Of a stretch of DNA of 64,000 bases, positions 1-8,958 are shown piece after piece (positions within the stretch are counted from its first letter, which is position 1; every line of letters begins with the position of its first letter). A program made the translations under genes and the position numbers. Source of the DNA: Leadbetterella sp035299025 (GTDB lineage: Bacteria; Bacteroidota; Bacteroidia; Cytophagales; Spirosomataceae); assembly GCA_035299025.1 (NCBI GenBank), contig DATGXK010000007.1:1-64000 (forward strand), in the 5' to 3' direction. The notes under the pieces are model-generated. The model searched no databases, had not been told where the DNA came from, and was given only the letters and a program-made list of their open reading frames with translations.

Positions 1-1
1 A

Positions 2-3000
2 GCGATAGCCTCAACGGCAGCCGCAAGTCCAATCAATGCCTTGGCAGCGACAGACACAGACGGAACAATAGTAAGTTACACCATATCAAGCCTTCCGACC
101 AACGGAACGCTGGCCTTGGCTGGAACCCCAGTAACAGTAGGTCAGGTATTGACGCCGGTACAGGCAGCAGGCTTGACATATGACCCAAGTGGTACATTTG
201 TAGGCACAGATAGCTTTACCTTTACAGCCACCGACAACAACGGAGGTGTAGATGCCAGCCCAGCAACGGTGAGCATACCGGTATATGGTGTTTATCCTAT
301 TGCTTTAGACGATGCAGATTTGAATAATACGATTGGGTCGAATGGCAATGTATTTATTCTTCAAAATGATACTCTATCAACAGGCGTGGGTGCAAGTATT
401 TCTAACGCTACTGTCGATTTAAACATAGCCACACCAGGCGTAGAAAATACTTTAACTGTTAGTGGGGAGGGGGTGTTCACTTATAATACCACAACTGGGG
501 AAGTAGTTTTTGTTCCAGAAGTTGGTTTCATGGGTAATCCTACACCTTTGGATTACGTTTTGATTGAGAATTTGTCTGGACTTAAGGATACGGCTAGTGT
601 GGTTATCACCTATGCAGGTTTCCCTAATGCTGTAGATGATGAAGATCTCAATAATTTGCCCCATATCATTGGAGTAGTAAACGCTTTGGTAAATGATACT
701 TTGAGTACGGGAGCCATCGCCACATTTACTACGGCCAATGTTGATTTAAACCCAAATACACCATCTATAGATCATATCTTAACAGTAATTGGACAGGGCG
801 AATATGTTTACAATCCAGGTTCTGGTATTGTCACTTTTACTCCAGAGGCTGGTTTTGAAGGAAATCCAACGCCAATTGATTATGATTTAATCGAAAACGC
901 TACTGGTTTTAGAGACCAGGCACAGATAACGATGACTTACTTATTGCCAATAGAGGCAGTGGATGATTCGAGTATGACAAATATTGCAGGTAATTCGGTG
1001 GTAGTTAATGTTATTGCAAATGATACATTGTCAAATGGAGCTCTGGCCACCCCAGGAGAGGTTGAAGTCGATTTGGATCCAGCTGCAGCCGGAGTACAAA
1101 ACTCAATAACAATACCCGGAGAGGGAATCTGGAGTTATAACCCAATTAATGGGGAGTTGACATTTGCTCCGGAAGTTGGATTTATAAACAATCCGAATCC
1201 AATAAATTATATTCTTACCGAATTAGTGACCGGACTGACAGATACTGCTCGAGTTCTTGTATTTTACGACCAAGTACCTCCTGTAGCTATTAATGATCAA
1301 AGCTTAAATAATACTTCGGGGACTTCGGTAGATATCAATATTTTAACAAATGATGACTTAGCAGACGGAAGTCCAGCTTTAATTTCAAATGCATCAGTTG
1401 ATTTGAACCCTGCAACTCCAACTGTGGATGTTTCTCGAACAGTGGCTGGTGAAGGAACCTACACTTATAATAACACCAATGGTACGCTAACATTTGTTCC
1501 AGAAGTTGGTTTTACAAGCAATCCAACGCCAATAAATTATGTCCTCATTCAGAACAATACAGGTTTGAAAGATACAGCAAGTATAACCATTACTTATGCT
1601 TCTCCTGTAGAGCCGGTTAATGACGAAAGCGTGAATAATATTCCTGGAATTAACGCCATCGTAAATATTATAGCCAATGATACCTTGGCAGACGGCAGTC
1701 CTGCTACTCCTTCTGAAGTAACGGTAGACTTGAATCCTTCTACACCAGGTGTAGAAACCAGTTTGAATGTTCCAGGTGAAGGTTCATGGACTTATAATCC
1801 TGCAAATGGTCAGTTAGAGTTTAATCCTGAAAATGGATTTGCGGGTAATCCAACACCGATTTCATACAAATTGACAGAAAATGCAACTGGTCAATCCAAA
1901 AATGCAAGCGTTACTGTGGAGTACGTTCCAGCAATTCCTCCCGTAGCTGTGAATGATAATAGCCTAAACAATGTGCCAGGTGTCAACGCTGTTATGAATA
2001 TTGTGGTGAATGATACTTTGACAGACGGAAATCCGGCTACGTCGCCAGAAGTGACCGTAGACTTAGACCTCACGCAGGCAGGTATACAAACTACTTTGAG
2101 TGTTGCAAATCAGGGTGTTTGGACTTATAATGGTACCAATGGAGAGGTAACATTTAATCCAAATCCAGGTTTTACCACAGATCCGACTGATATTTCTTAT
2201 GTGATTACTGAGATAGCAACAGGTTTGGCAGATACAGCCGTCATTCATGTTACTTATGCTGAAGTTAGTCCAGTGGCAAATAGCAATACTTCGTTGAATA
2301 ACCAGCCACAAACCAATACTGTGATAAATCTGCTCGCCAATGATTTGATGTCAGACCAAACAGCGGCACAAAGCAATTTGGTAGATGTAGATCTTGAACC
2401 TACGGTGGCAGGAATCCAAACTTCGCTTCTAGTAGTTGGTGAAGGTATGTACAATTACAATCCGACCACTGGAAACATTACCTTCCAGCCGGCAATAGGC
2501 AACTATACCAATCCAACTCCGATAGTTTATGGATTGGTTGAAAAATCAACAGGACTCTCGGATACTGCAATGATAACCATCCAGTATGTCTTTAGTCCAT
2601 CACTCGAACTCGTAAAAGTGGGTACACTCATGGGAGACGGTGTGGTAGGAGATTCTATCAGATATGATTTTACAATTATTAATACAGGAAACGTTCCTGT
2701 TACAGGAATTACCATATCAGATGCCAAAATATCATCAACACCAATACCAGTTACGCCATCGGCCTTGGCACCAGGCGGCACAGCCGTAGCATCAAGAATG
2801 TACTACTTGACTCCTGCAGATATCACAGCGGGTGAGGTAATAAACACAGCCAATGTGAGTGGAACCTCATCTAGTGGCGTGACGGTAGTAGATACTTCTG
2901 ACAATGGAGACCCAGGTATGCCTGGTGGTAGCAATCCTACCAGATTATCACTAAGTGGAACACCTGATGTGGATGTTAAACTTACGGGTGCATTTGTTGG

Positions 3001-3622
3001 TAACTGTGAGAGATCCATTGGCGATATCGTAACGTATCAAGTTAGGGTTTTCAGAGAAGATACAGAGACAGAATTGGTTGATGTAATTGTTAAAGATAGT
3101 ATCGGAGTCAATTTCGAGTTGGTTTCTCAACTTCCTAGCGAAGGTACTTACAATCCGCTTACTTCGAGGTGGTCAGGTGTATCTCTGGCTGCAGGTGACA
3201 CCGCAACACTCACTTTGCAACTCAGAGTATTGACCAATATGGGTGGCCTTACTTGTGTGGAGTCATGGGTCGATTCGCTATCTCACAATGATTTGGATTC
3301 AACCCCAGGCGACAGAGTGAGCACCGAAGACGACATAGCAAGAGCTTGCATAAGTGTTCCGATTTCTATCTGTCCTTCGAGAGGTGAGTCGGCACAATTG
3401 ACAGCGGCAACGGGCTATAGCACATATCAATGGTATTTGAATGGTGCCTTGATTGTAGGAGCCAATTCGGCCTCTTATACCGCTACTACGGCGGGTTCTT
3501 ACACGGTCTTAGTCGATGGAGGTACTTGTCCAAACGGTAGCTGTTGCCCAATAGTGGTGCAAGAAAATTGCCCTTGTCCGGTACAGATTTGTGTACCAAT
3601 AAGCATAACAAAAACTAGATAA
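2..3622 (+). CDS. Giant secreted repeat protein (Ig/cadherin-like, DUF11-like), 5'-truncated by the window
   Basis: The reading frame is open to the left edge, so the N-terminus lies outside the window. What is visible is one cadherin/Ig-like module (about residues 1-95), seven consecutive modules of about 109 residues (bases 293-2593), then two DUF11-like domains and a PKD/Ig-like domain with the pattern SYQWYLNG near the end. The seven modules share NDTLS, VDLNP, GEGxWxYNP, PExGF and NPTPIxY signatures. The protein ends in a cysteine-rich tail, CPCPVQICVPISITKTR, and I see no classical T9SS C-terminal domain. It is probably a cell-surface or secreted adhesin-like protein. No enzymatic motif is visible. 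A rho-independent terminator follows. Base composition differs between the repeat block and its flanks (see findings). Confidence 0.85.
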   Translation, partial: AIASTAAASPINALAATDTDGTIVSYTISSLPTNGTLALAGTPVTVGQVLTPVQAAGLTYDPSGTFVGTDSFTFTATDNNGGVDASPATVSIPVYGVYPIALDDADLNNTIGSNGNVFILQNDTLSTGVGASISNATVDLNIATPGVENTLTVSGEGVFTYNTTTGEVVFVPEVGFMGNPTPLDYVLIENLSGLKDTASVVITYAGFPNAVDDEDLNNLPHIIGVVNALVNDTLSTGAIATFTTANVDLNPNTPSIDHILTVIGQGEYVYNPGSGIVTFTPEAGFEGNPTPIDYDLIENATGFRDQAQITMTYLLPIEAVDDSSMTNIAGNSVVVNVIANDTLSNGALATPGEVEVDLDPAAAGVQNSITIPGEGIWSYNPINGELTFAPEVGFINNPNPINYILTELVTGLTDTARVLVFYDQVPPVAINDQSLNNTSGTSVDINILTNDDLADGSPALISNASVDLNPATPTVDVSRTVAGEGTYTYNNTNGTLTFVPEVGFTSNPTPINYVLIQNNTGLKDTASITITYASPVEPVNDESVNNIPGINAIVNIIANDTLADGSPATPSEVTVDLNPSTPGVETSLNVPGEGSWTYNPANGQLEFNPENGFAGNPTPISYKLTENATGQSKNASVTVEYVPAIPPVAVNDNSLNNVPGVNAVMNIVVNDTLTDGNPATSPEVTVDLDLTQAGIQTTLSVANQGVWTYNGTNGEVTFNPNPGFTTDPTDISYVITEIATGLADTAVIHVTYAEVSPVANSNTSLNNQPQTNTVINLLANDLMSDQTAAQSNLVDVDLEPTVAGIQTSLLVVGEGMYNYNPTTGNITFQPAIGNYTNPTPIVYGLVEKSTGLSDTAMITIQYVFSPSLELVKVGTLMGDGVVGDSIRYDFTIINTGNVPVTGITISDAKISSTPIPVTPSALAPGGTAVASRMYYLTPADITAGEVINTANVSGTSSSGVTVVDTSDNGDPGMPGGSNPTRLSLSGTPDVDVKLTGAFVGNCERSIGDIVTYQVRVFREDTETELVDVIVKDSIGVNFELVSQLPSEGTYNPLTSRWSGVSLAAGDTATLTLQLRVLTNMGGLTCVESWVDSLSHNDLDSTPGDRVSTEDDIARACISVPISICPSRGESAQLTAATGYSTYQWYLNGALIVGANSASYTATTAGSYTVLVDGGTCPNGSCCPIVVQENCPCPVQICVPISITKTR
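293..2593 (+). repeat. Seven tandem protein modules of about 109 residues
   Basis: Seven head-to-tail copies of about 328 bp each (2301 bp in all) lie inside the giant surface protein. Each copy begins with a P-x-A-x-D-D-like start followed by LNN, then ND(T)L, VDL, GEG, a Tyr-Asn pair, a GF(x)xNPTPI segment and TGLxDTA. The copies are diverged at DNA level, so this is an old array and not a recent slippage product. The fourth to sixth copies look the most alike. Confidence 0.85.
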
Positions 3623-4283
3623 TAATCCTTTTTGTATATCATATAATAGGTCGACATTTTAGTTGGCCTATTTTTTTTGCTATTTCTGAAAATTCTGTTG
3701 CCTAATGATTGAAATTTTTCAAAAAAATAGTTTCGTTTCGATGAAAAAATAGTATCAATCATAATAATACCTTCATAAAATCTCCGTACAACTGGCTACA
3801 GGAAGAAATACGTTGGGCAGCTTTGCCCAAAGCAAATACTTTGATAAGAATGTAATGGCTATTGCGTTGTCATAAAATACAACTACCAGCTTGCAATAAG
3901 GAGGTGAAGTAGTTTTAATGGAGCTTAAATAGCGTTTATGGCCAAAGTCTGAGGCGGTGTGGAAGAGTATTTGTCGGCATGATAAATGCAAATTAGCATC
4001 TTTGAATCAATCGATTATTAAAATCCTAAAAAAAGTAATTTTTTTCAAAAAAAATCTTGAACTTTGGTACCGTTTTCTATGCCAGAATTTACTTATAGTT
4101 TTCTAAACTCATTTTTCAAAAAGAACAGTACGATAGATTGTTGTGTAATGTGCTGAAAATGAATAGCTTGCATTCTGGTTTTGGATTTTATCAGAAGTAA
4201 AAAATAACGAAAAAAAAAGTTTTCGGATTGGTCGCTGGCTTGGCATTTCTTTTGCGACCTTTTATGAAAAATCAATTATTTAG
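3623..4283. other. 661-base stretch without a recognisable gene
   Basis: Apart from the terminator at its left end, this region holds only short frames broken by stops on both strands. At about 3770-4000 the plus strand has fragments in several frames that read like degraded coding sequence, but I cannot assign a family. A 6-bp inverted repeat GGTCGC (4230-4235) / GCGACC (4254-4259) lies just before the next gene and could form a leader hairpin. Confidence 0.5.
3645..3678 (+). terminator. Rho-independent terminator after the surface protein gene
   Basis: The 11-bp stem AATAGGTCGAC / GTTGGCCTATT (with two G-T pairs) has loop ATTTTA and runs into a T-tract. It starts 22 bases after the stop codon. 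Confidence 0.75.
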
Positions 4284-4469
4284 ATGCAGCACCCAAAGGT
4301 ATTTATTCCTGCCGAAGATGTTAGTAAGATTTTAGAAATGAGCAAAGACGTTTTTAATAACGACGAGGAGCTTGGTTTTATAAAATCGTGTCTTTATTAT
4401 CTAATGGAGGGGGTTTCAGCCGAACATGCCATAGATATGGCCATGATTGACTATCTCATTGACCTATAA
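4284..4469 (+). CDS. Small acidic protein of unknown function (61 aa)
   Basis: I do not recognise this family. The product is short, acidic and predicted helical, with no signal peptide, membrane segment or cysteine cluster; its one Cys is in the middle. It is rich in Asp, Glu, Met and Ile and ends in MAMIDYLIDL. A strong terminator begins right at the stop codon, which supports it being a real transcription unit, and codon use is like that of its neighbours. No nearby gene hints at its role. Confidence 0.6.
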   Translation: MQHPKVFIPAEDVSKILEMSKDVFNNDEELGFIKSCLYYLMEGVSAEHAIDMAMIDYLIDL

Positions 4470-4498
4470 AAAAAGCATTATTTCTAATGCTTTTTTTT
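4468..4498 (+). terminator. Terminator after the 61-aa gene
   Basis: A perfect 10-bp stem AAAAGCATTA / TAATGCTTTT with loop TTTC is followed by T residues. The A-rich left arm overlaps the stop codon region. It could also work for the convergent gene to the right. Confidence 0.85.
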
Positions 4499-4517
4499 GT
4501 ATTAACCATTCTGTTTA

Positions 4518-5012
4518 TTACGCCTCGAGAAGGTTTTTTCTCTTCAATATTGATTCAAAAAGCTTTTGGTCGTGTTCAGCATTGAAAACATCGTATCCAA
4601 AATGCAAAAATTGACCTCTTCCTATGTGTAGAAAGTAGCCCGTTTCATCTTTTTCTGCCGAAAGGATAGACTCCCATTTTACTATTCCGCCTTCTTTGGC
4701 ATTTATTTTTACCATTATTTGTCTGCTATCAATTTCGTAAGCGAACTTCTCAAACATTTGCTTGTTTTGATCCATTTCGGTGGCTGCATAAAACTGTATG
4801 TACCAAAACAACACAAAAAGACCGCCGCCAACTATGGCCGTTATGAGTATCCACCAGTTTTTATAAACACCCGAGAAATGCAAACCTAGGCCAAGTATAG
4901 CCACTGCCGCCGGAATTAGTAACCATTTCCAGCTGGTTTTCATTTGATTTGCAAAAGCCTTTTTTATATATAGTTTTTTGTTTAGAGCGAATTTTTTAGT
5001 TTTTACAATCAT
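4518..5012 (-). CDS. YcxB-like membrane protein
   Basis: 164 residues with two adjacent hydrophobic segments (about residues 32-48 and 54-74) preceded by a basic N-terminus, then a soluble C-terminal domain. The order of a short N-terminal part, a two-helix hairpin and a beta-rich C-terminal domain containing a WESI-like strand and a hydrophobic FLHIG strand fits the YcxB-like family (PF14317) of inner-membrane proteins of unknown function. It stands alone, with a terminator on either side. Family assignment is by pattern only. Confidence 0.7.
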   Translation of the reverse strand: MIVKTKKFALNKKLYIKKAFANQMKTSWKWLLIPAAVAILGLGLHFSGVYKNWWILITAIVGGGLFVLFWYIQFYAATEMDQNKQMFEKFAYEIDSRQIMVKINAKEGGIVKWESILSAEKDETGYFLHIGRGQFLHFGYDVFNAEHDQKLFESILKRKNLLEA

Positions 5013-5041
5013 TTAATGCGTTTATTAATTTTTGCAAAAAT

Positions 5042-5071
5042 AAAAAAAAAGGCTCGGATGACATCCGAACC
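5042..5071 (-). terminator. Terminator of the DUF4783-like gene
   Basis: Read on the minus strand, this is GGTTCGGATG / CATCCGAGCC with one mismatch and a short loop, followed by a run of nine T. It lies about 50 bases past the stop of the gene at 5120-5542 and before the start of the next minus-strand gene. Confidence 0.8.
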
Positions 5072-5119
5072 TCTCAAATATATTTGACTTTAGCTCTTTG
5101 TAATTGTCTTGCCAAATTA

Positions 5120-5542
5120 TTAATCTCTTTTAAGTTGAAGCGTATTTACCAAAAAACGATCGTTTTTGTCTTTTTTGATGAGCATATAAACCAGATAGTC
5201 GGCATTTTTGCTTCGGTAATTACCTATACAATATTTGAGTGCCGAGCTGTTTGCTCCTTGATACACGTAAGAAAATGACAAGGGAGGGTTTTTTCTGAAA
5301 AATGAGTTCAAGATCGGTTTTGCCTGATACGACGGTAAATTTTGAAATTCTATCTTGTCGCCGTCTATAATAAGTTCTATTTCTTTGTCCAAACACGAGC
5401 TCAGCAAATCTGAGTTTCCGCCTTTAAATGATTGGCTTATTACTTTCGAAATCTCGTTGAGTCCGAGTTTTTTTGGTTCGTTTTTTTTGAGGGTAAAGCC
5501 AGTCAAAAAAACTATAATTGTTAATCCTATTAAATTCTTCAT
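5120..5542 (-). CDS. Secreted DUF4783-like (NTF2-fold) protein
   Basis: 140 residues starting with a signal peptide (MKNLIGLTIIVFLTGF). The mature part has the length and layout of the DUF4783 family (PF16022), which adopts an NTF2-like fold: an N-terminal helix containing ISKVISQSFKGGN, a DKIEL strand, FFRKNPP, an FSYVYQGANSS strand and a final VNTLQLKRD strand. No catalytic residues are known for this family and the function is unknown. It is transcribed alone and ends at a strong terminator. Confidence 0.75.
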   Translation of the reverse strand: MKNLIGLTIIVFLTGFTLKKNEPKKLGLNEISKVISQSFKGGNSDLLSSCLDKEIELIIDGDKIEFQNLPSYQAKPILNSFFRKNPPLSFSYVYQGANSSALKYCIGNYRSKNADYLVYMLIKKDKNDRFLVNTLQLKRD

Positions 5543-5643
5543 TAGCCTAATGTGCTTGTTTTGTTTTATATTTGTTTCCTAGACATAAGTGTAATTACAG
5601 AAACTATGCCAATGTGCTTGGCGTTCTAAAACTAAATTTGATA

Positions 5644-6156
5644 ATGACCATTGAACAATATTCGAAAATTCTTGACAAGGGCCGTACGCTGCAAAAAGTG
5701 AAGAGAATTGCCTACGAGATTTTTGAAAACAATTTTGATGAGAAAGAAATTATTTTGGCGGGTATTGATGGCGAAGGGTTTGTTTTTGCCACATTGCTTC
5801 AGCAATATCTAAAGGAAATATCTGATATCGACATCTATATTGCCAAAATTGTTTTTGATAAAACTTCTGAATATCAGCCAGATATAAAGCTTGAGAGCGA
5901 TGTCGATACTTTTAGAAATAAGGCGGTAATTATTACCGACGACGTGCTCAATACCGGCAAGACACTGGCGTTTTGTTTGAGACCTTTTCTTTCTATTCCA
6001 CTCAAAAAGCTCCAAGTGGCTGTTTTGGTAGATAGAAATCACCCAAAATATCCCATAGCGGCAGATTACGTTGGCTACAGTTTGTCCACTACGCTTTCTG
6101 AGCATATCAAGGTAGTTTTGAGCCAAGAGGCCGAACTTGGCCTTTATATTTTCTGA
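5644..6156 (+). CDS. Type I phosphoribosyltransferase family protein
   Basis: 170 residues. The PRPP-binding loop VIITDDVLNTGKTL (about residues 97-110) is the hallmark of type I phosphoribosyltransferases; GIDGEGFVFA nearer the N-terminus fits the pyrophosphate loop region. Size and layout are similar to PyrR or hypoxanthine/uracil phosphoribosyltransferases, but the base-specific hood cannot be assigned, so I give no substrate. The ATG at 5644 is chosen over an upstream in-frame ATG at 5572 because the family usually starts just before the first helix and the extra 24 residues look non-coding. Confidence 0.85.
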   Translation: MTIEQYSKILDKGRTLQKVKRIAYEIFENNFDEKEIILAGIDGEGFVFATLLQQYLKEISDIDIYIAKIVFDKTSEYQPDIKLESDVDTFRNKAVIITDDVLNTGKTLAFCLRPFLSIPLKKLQVAVLVDRNHPKYPIAADYVGYSLSTTLSEHIKVVLSQEAELGLYIF

Positions 6157-6237
6157 AAGTTTTGTGTAAAATAATATAATTTATTGCTGCTTTAAATTAT
6201 ACCTAATTATATTTACCAAAAAATCCCCAAAAATATA

Positions 6238-6882
6238 GTGGATCAAATAGTATCGTTTTTTAATTATATCATGAACTCAGAAGAGATCATTCAGACCGGA
6301 GGTCTGTTGGCCATAATTCTGATTGTTTATATCGAAAACGGTCTTTTCTTTGGCTTCTTTCTTCCTGGCGACTACCTACTTTTTCTTTCAGGCGTATTTG
6401 TTTCTACGGGTCTTCTTGAGGTGTCGGTATTTGTTTTGTTCTTTGGCATCGTGGCAGCGGCCATTGCGGGGTCTTTCACCGGATACGTCTCCGGCAGGTT
6501 TTTCGGAGATAAAATACAGAATCGAAAGGATTCACTGTTTTTTAAACAGAAATACATCACCAAAACCCGTAAGTATTTCGAAAAATATGGAAGCCGAACG
6601 CTCATAATCGCTCGTTTTTTGCCAATTGTAAGGACTTTTGCTCCAATATTGGCAGGTTTGGTTTCAATGAATTTTATAAGATTTACAATCTATAACATCC
6701 TTGGTGGTTTTATTTGGGCCATTACGCTTGTGGGTAGCGGGTATTATTTGGGTATTAAATACCCTTGGCTTATAGACTACGTACATTACATCATTTTCTT
6801 CTTTTTGGCTATCACTACCTTTACGGTTATCAAGGGGTATTTCAATGCCCGAAAGGAAATGGACGCACCAGACGAAGACTAA
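6238..6882 (+). CDS. DedA family (SNARE-associated) membrane protein
   Basis: 214 residues with several hydrophobic segments. Diagnostic DedA motifs are present: FFGFFLPGDYLLFLSG in the first membrane region, a GxxxGYxxGRxxGD stretch, and RFLPIVRTFAPILAG. DedA proteins are inner-membrane proteins implicated in lipid flipping and proton-motive-force homeostasis; that role comes from the family, not from this sequence. The GTG at 6238 gives the family-like N-terminal helix; ATG at 6271 is the alternative. Its last bases overlap the end of the convergent LpxH-like gene. Confidence 0.88.
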   Translation: MDQIVSFFNYIMNSEEIIQTGGLLAIILIVYIENGLFFGFFLPGDYLLFLSGVFVSTGLLEVSVFVLFFGIVAAAIAGSFTGYVSGRFFGDKIQNRKDSLFFKQKYITKTRKYFEKYGSRTLIIARFLPIVRTFAPILAGLVSMNFIRFTIYNILGGFIWAITLVGSGYYLGIKYPWLIDYVHYIIFFFLAITTFTVIKGYFNARKEMDAPDED

Positions 6883-7664
6883 GACTTTTTGAAGTCAATT
6901 AATTTCAGTGTTGTCCCATCAAAGCACGCATAGGAGTAGAAATATATCCAATCGCCCAGGTTAATGTATCTGCAGTTTTCGTTTACCTCAAGGTCAAATT
7001 TGTAATGCCTATGGCCGAAAATATAAAAATCGCGGTGCGTGGTTTTTTCTTCTTCCTTGCAGTATTGAAAAAGTATTTCTTTGTCTGTGGACTCGAATAC
7101 GTAAACGTCCTTTTCTTTATCATGCTTTTGCCATGAATGACTCGCCCAAGCGTAACCGAGTTTTAAACTAATATCTGGGTGCAAAAGGTTACCAAACAAC
7201 CACCGGCAGAGCTTATTTTCAAAAATCTTTTTCAAAATCTTGTAAGCGTAGTCTCCTGGGCCAAGGCCGTCGCCATGTCCAACCAAAAAACGCTTGCCAT
7301 TTATGAGATATTCTTGAGATTCTCTGTAGGTCGGAGCCTTGAAGTTTTGCATGAAATAGTCCTTCATCCACATGTCGTGGTTACCCGTAAAAACCACCAG
7401 TTCTACACCAGAATCGACCAGTTCTGCGAGTTTTCCAAAAAAACGTACATAGCCTTTGGGGACAGTTAGGCGGTGTTCAAACCAAAAATCAAACAAATCT
7501 CCAACCAAAAATAACACTTGTGCGTCGTGTTTTATTTCATCTAACCATTGGCAAATAACCCGCTCTCTAACCAAGCTGTGTTCATGATTGGGGGCTCCCA
7601 GATGGAAGTCCGAAGCGAAGTATATTTTCTTGTTAGGTAGAAGATTTATCTCTTTCAAAAACAC
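6879..7664 (-). CDS. lpxH: UDP-2,3-diacylglucosamine hydrolase-like metallophosphoesterase
   Basis: 261 residues with the calcineurin-like metal motifs in order: DFH (residues 19-21), GDLFDFW (55-61), GNHD (94-97), GHGDGLG in the middle and FGHRHYK near the end. The LpxH family cleaves UDP-2,3-diacylglucosamine to lipid X in lipid A biosynthesis at the cytoplasmic face of the inner membrane. The FDFWFEH context and the GHGDGL loop fit LpxH better than generic phosphoesterases. It is monocistronic and convergent with dedA, overlapping it by 4 bases. Confidence 0.82.
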   Translation of the reverse strand: MFLKEINLLPNKKIYFASDFHLGAPNHEHSLVRERVICQWLDEIKHDAQVLFLVGDLFDFWFEHRLTVPKGYVRFFGKLAELVDSGVELVVFTGNHDMWMKDYFMQNFKAPTYRESQEYLINGKRFLVGHGDGLGPGDYAYKILKKIFENKLCRWLFGNLLHPDISLKLGYAWASHSWQKHDKEKDVYVFESTDKEILFQYCKEEEKTTHRDFYIFGHRHYKFDLEVNENCRYINLGDWIYFYSYACFDGTTLKLIDFKKS

Positions 7665-7802
7665 TATTTTTCTTCAAAAATAATATTCAAAAATATTTAA
7701 ATGCTATTTTTTTGCTTTTTAATGTGAAATGCACAAGGTTTATTTTAATTCATTGTTGTTTTAAATTATATTTACGTCTTAACAAAAAAACGTTTTCAAA
7801 TT

Positions 7803-8183
7803 ATGTCTACTCCAAATAGAGTTCTCATAGCAGAGGATAGCTCGGTTATCCAAAATCTAGTAAAAAAGATTCTAGAATTTCAGAATTTTGAAATTACAGC
7901 CGTTAAAAATGGTGAGCAGGTGGTGCAATTGTTGGATAAAGAGAACTTCGACATTGTATTGCTGGACATCAATATGCCTGTTATGGATGGTATGGAGTGC
8001 GTAAAGGCTATCAGGGCTATGAGCGAGCCTGCCAAATCTAAAGTGCCGGTGGTAGCTATTACAGGAAATGCCCGTAACTATACCGAAGAAGAATTTAAAG
8101 AAGCAGGTTTCAACGATGTTTTGATGAAGCCCCTAAACTTTGATAAATTGGTGTTGGTTGTAAAAGGTCTCACAGAGAAGTAA
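7803..8183 (+). CDS. Single-domain response regulator (CheY-like receiver)
   Basis: 126 residues, entirely a receiver domain. The acidic pair E11-D12, phospho-acceptor D55 in LLDINMPVMDG, the switch Thr in VVAITGNA and the conserved Lys in LMKPL are all present. There is no output domain, so it must act through protein-protein contact or phosphotransfer. No histidine kinase lies in the window. It ends 9 bases before the next gene and may be cotranscribed with it. Confidence 0.93.
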   Translation: MSTPNRVLIAEDSSVIQNLVKKILEFQNFEITAVKNGEQVVQLLDKENFDIVLLDINMPVMDGMECVKAIRAMSEPAKSKVPVVAITGNARNYTEEEFKEAGFNDVLMKPLNFDKLVLVVKGLTEK

Positions 8184-8192
8184 TACCACTCA

Positions 8193-8957
8193 ATGAAAAT
8201 TACATTCCTAGGCACAGGCACCTCTACGGGGATTCCTGTGCTTACATGTAAATGCGAAGTATGTCGCTCCTTGGATTTTCGGGACAAAAGATTGCGGGTT
8301 TCTTTGCTCATCCAACACAACAACAAGAATATCATCATAGATTCCGGCCCAGATTTTAGGCAACAGGCCCTCAGAGAAAACCTTCAGAGTTTGGAAGCTC
8401 TGGTTTTTACCCACGAGCACAAAGACCATACGGGTGGCTTAGACGATGTTCGTCCGTTCAATTATCTTTCAGGTATTAAAAACTGCCCCATTTATGCACA
8501 TTCACGAGTTTTGGAACAACTTAAGATGGAGTATTATTATGCTTTTGTAGAAAAGCCCTATCCCGGTGTGCCTATCATTACTTGTAATGAAATTGATAAA
8601 GAGCCATTTGACATAGCCGGCTTGAATTTTATACCTATACAAGTCATGCACCACAAGTTGCCGGTTTTGGGCTTTAGGATTGGCGATTTTACTTATATTA
8701 CTGACGCCAATTATATTTCAGAACCAGAACTTCTCAAGATAAAGGGCAGTAAGGTTTTGGTTTTGAATGCACTTCAAAAGGAACCCCACATTTCACATTT
8801 TAATCTCGACCAAGCGGTGGCACTTGCCAATGAAGTTGGAGCCGAAAAGACCTATTTTACACATATCAGCCATAAACTTGGCCTGCATAGGGAGGTTGAA
8901 AAAATACTTCCGAAAAACGTAGAATTGGCCCATGATGGACTTTCGTTTATACTTTGA
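8193..8957 (+). CDS. MBL-fold metallohydrolase (PhnP-like)
   Basis: 254 residues. The N-terminus has the GTGTSTGIP loop and a CKCEVC pair typical of PhnP-like enzymes. The metal site is THEHKDHTGG (HxHxDH). More ligands follow in MHHKLPVLGFRIG, YITDANYI and the late FTHISHKLG. PhnP-type enzymes are cyclic phosphodiesterases, but related MBL proteins have varied substrates, so I leave the substrate open. It follows the receiver gene closely and ends right before the FAN1-like gene. Confidence 0.87.
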   Translation: MKITFLGTGTSTGIPVLTCKCEVCRSLDFRDKRLRVSLLIQHNNKNIIIDSGPDFRQQALRENLQSLEALVFTHEHKDHTGGLDDVRPFNYLSGIKNCPIYAHSRVLEQLKMEYYYAFVEKPYPGVPIITCNEIDKEPFDIAGLNFIPIQVMHHKLPVLGFRIGDFTYITDANYISEPELLKIKGSKVLVLNALQKEPHISHFNLDQAVALANEVGAEKTYFTHISHKLGLHREVEKILPKNVELAHDGLSFIL

Positions 8958-8958
8958 G

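Noticed and set aside
3773..3991. Open frame of 72 codons on the minus strand, and protein-like fragments on the plus strand
   Set aside because: Codon use is unlike the neighbours, the frames are broken, and no family is recognisable. At best a degraded remnant.
5572..5643. Longer N-terminus for the phosphoribosyltransferase
   Set aside because: The extra 24 residues look non-coding, and the ATG at 5644 fits the family start.
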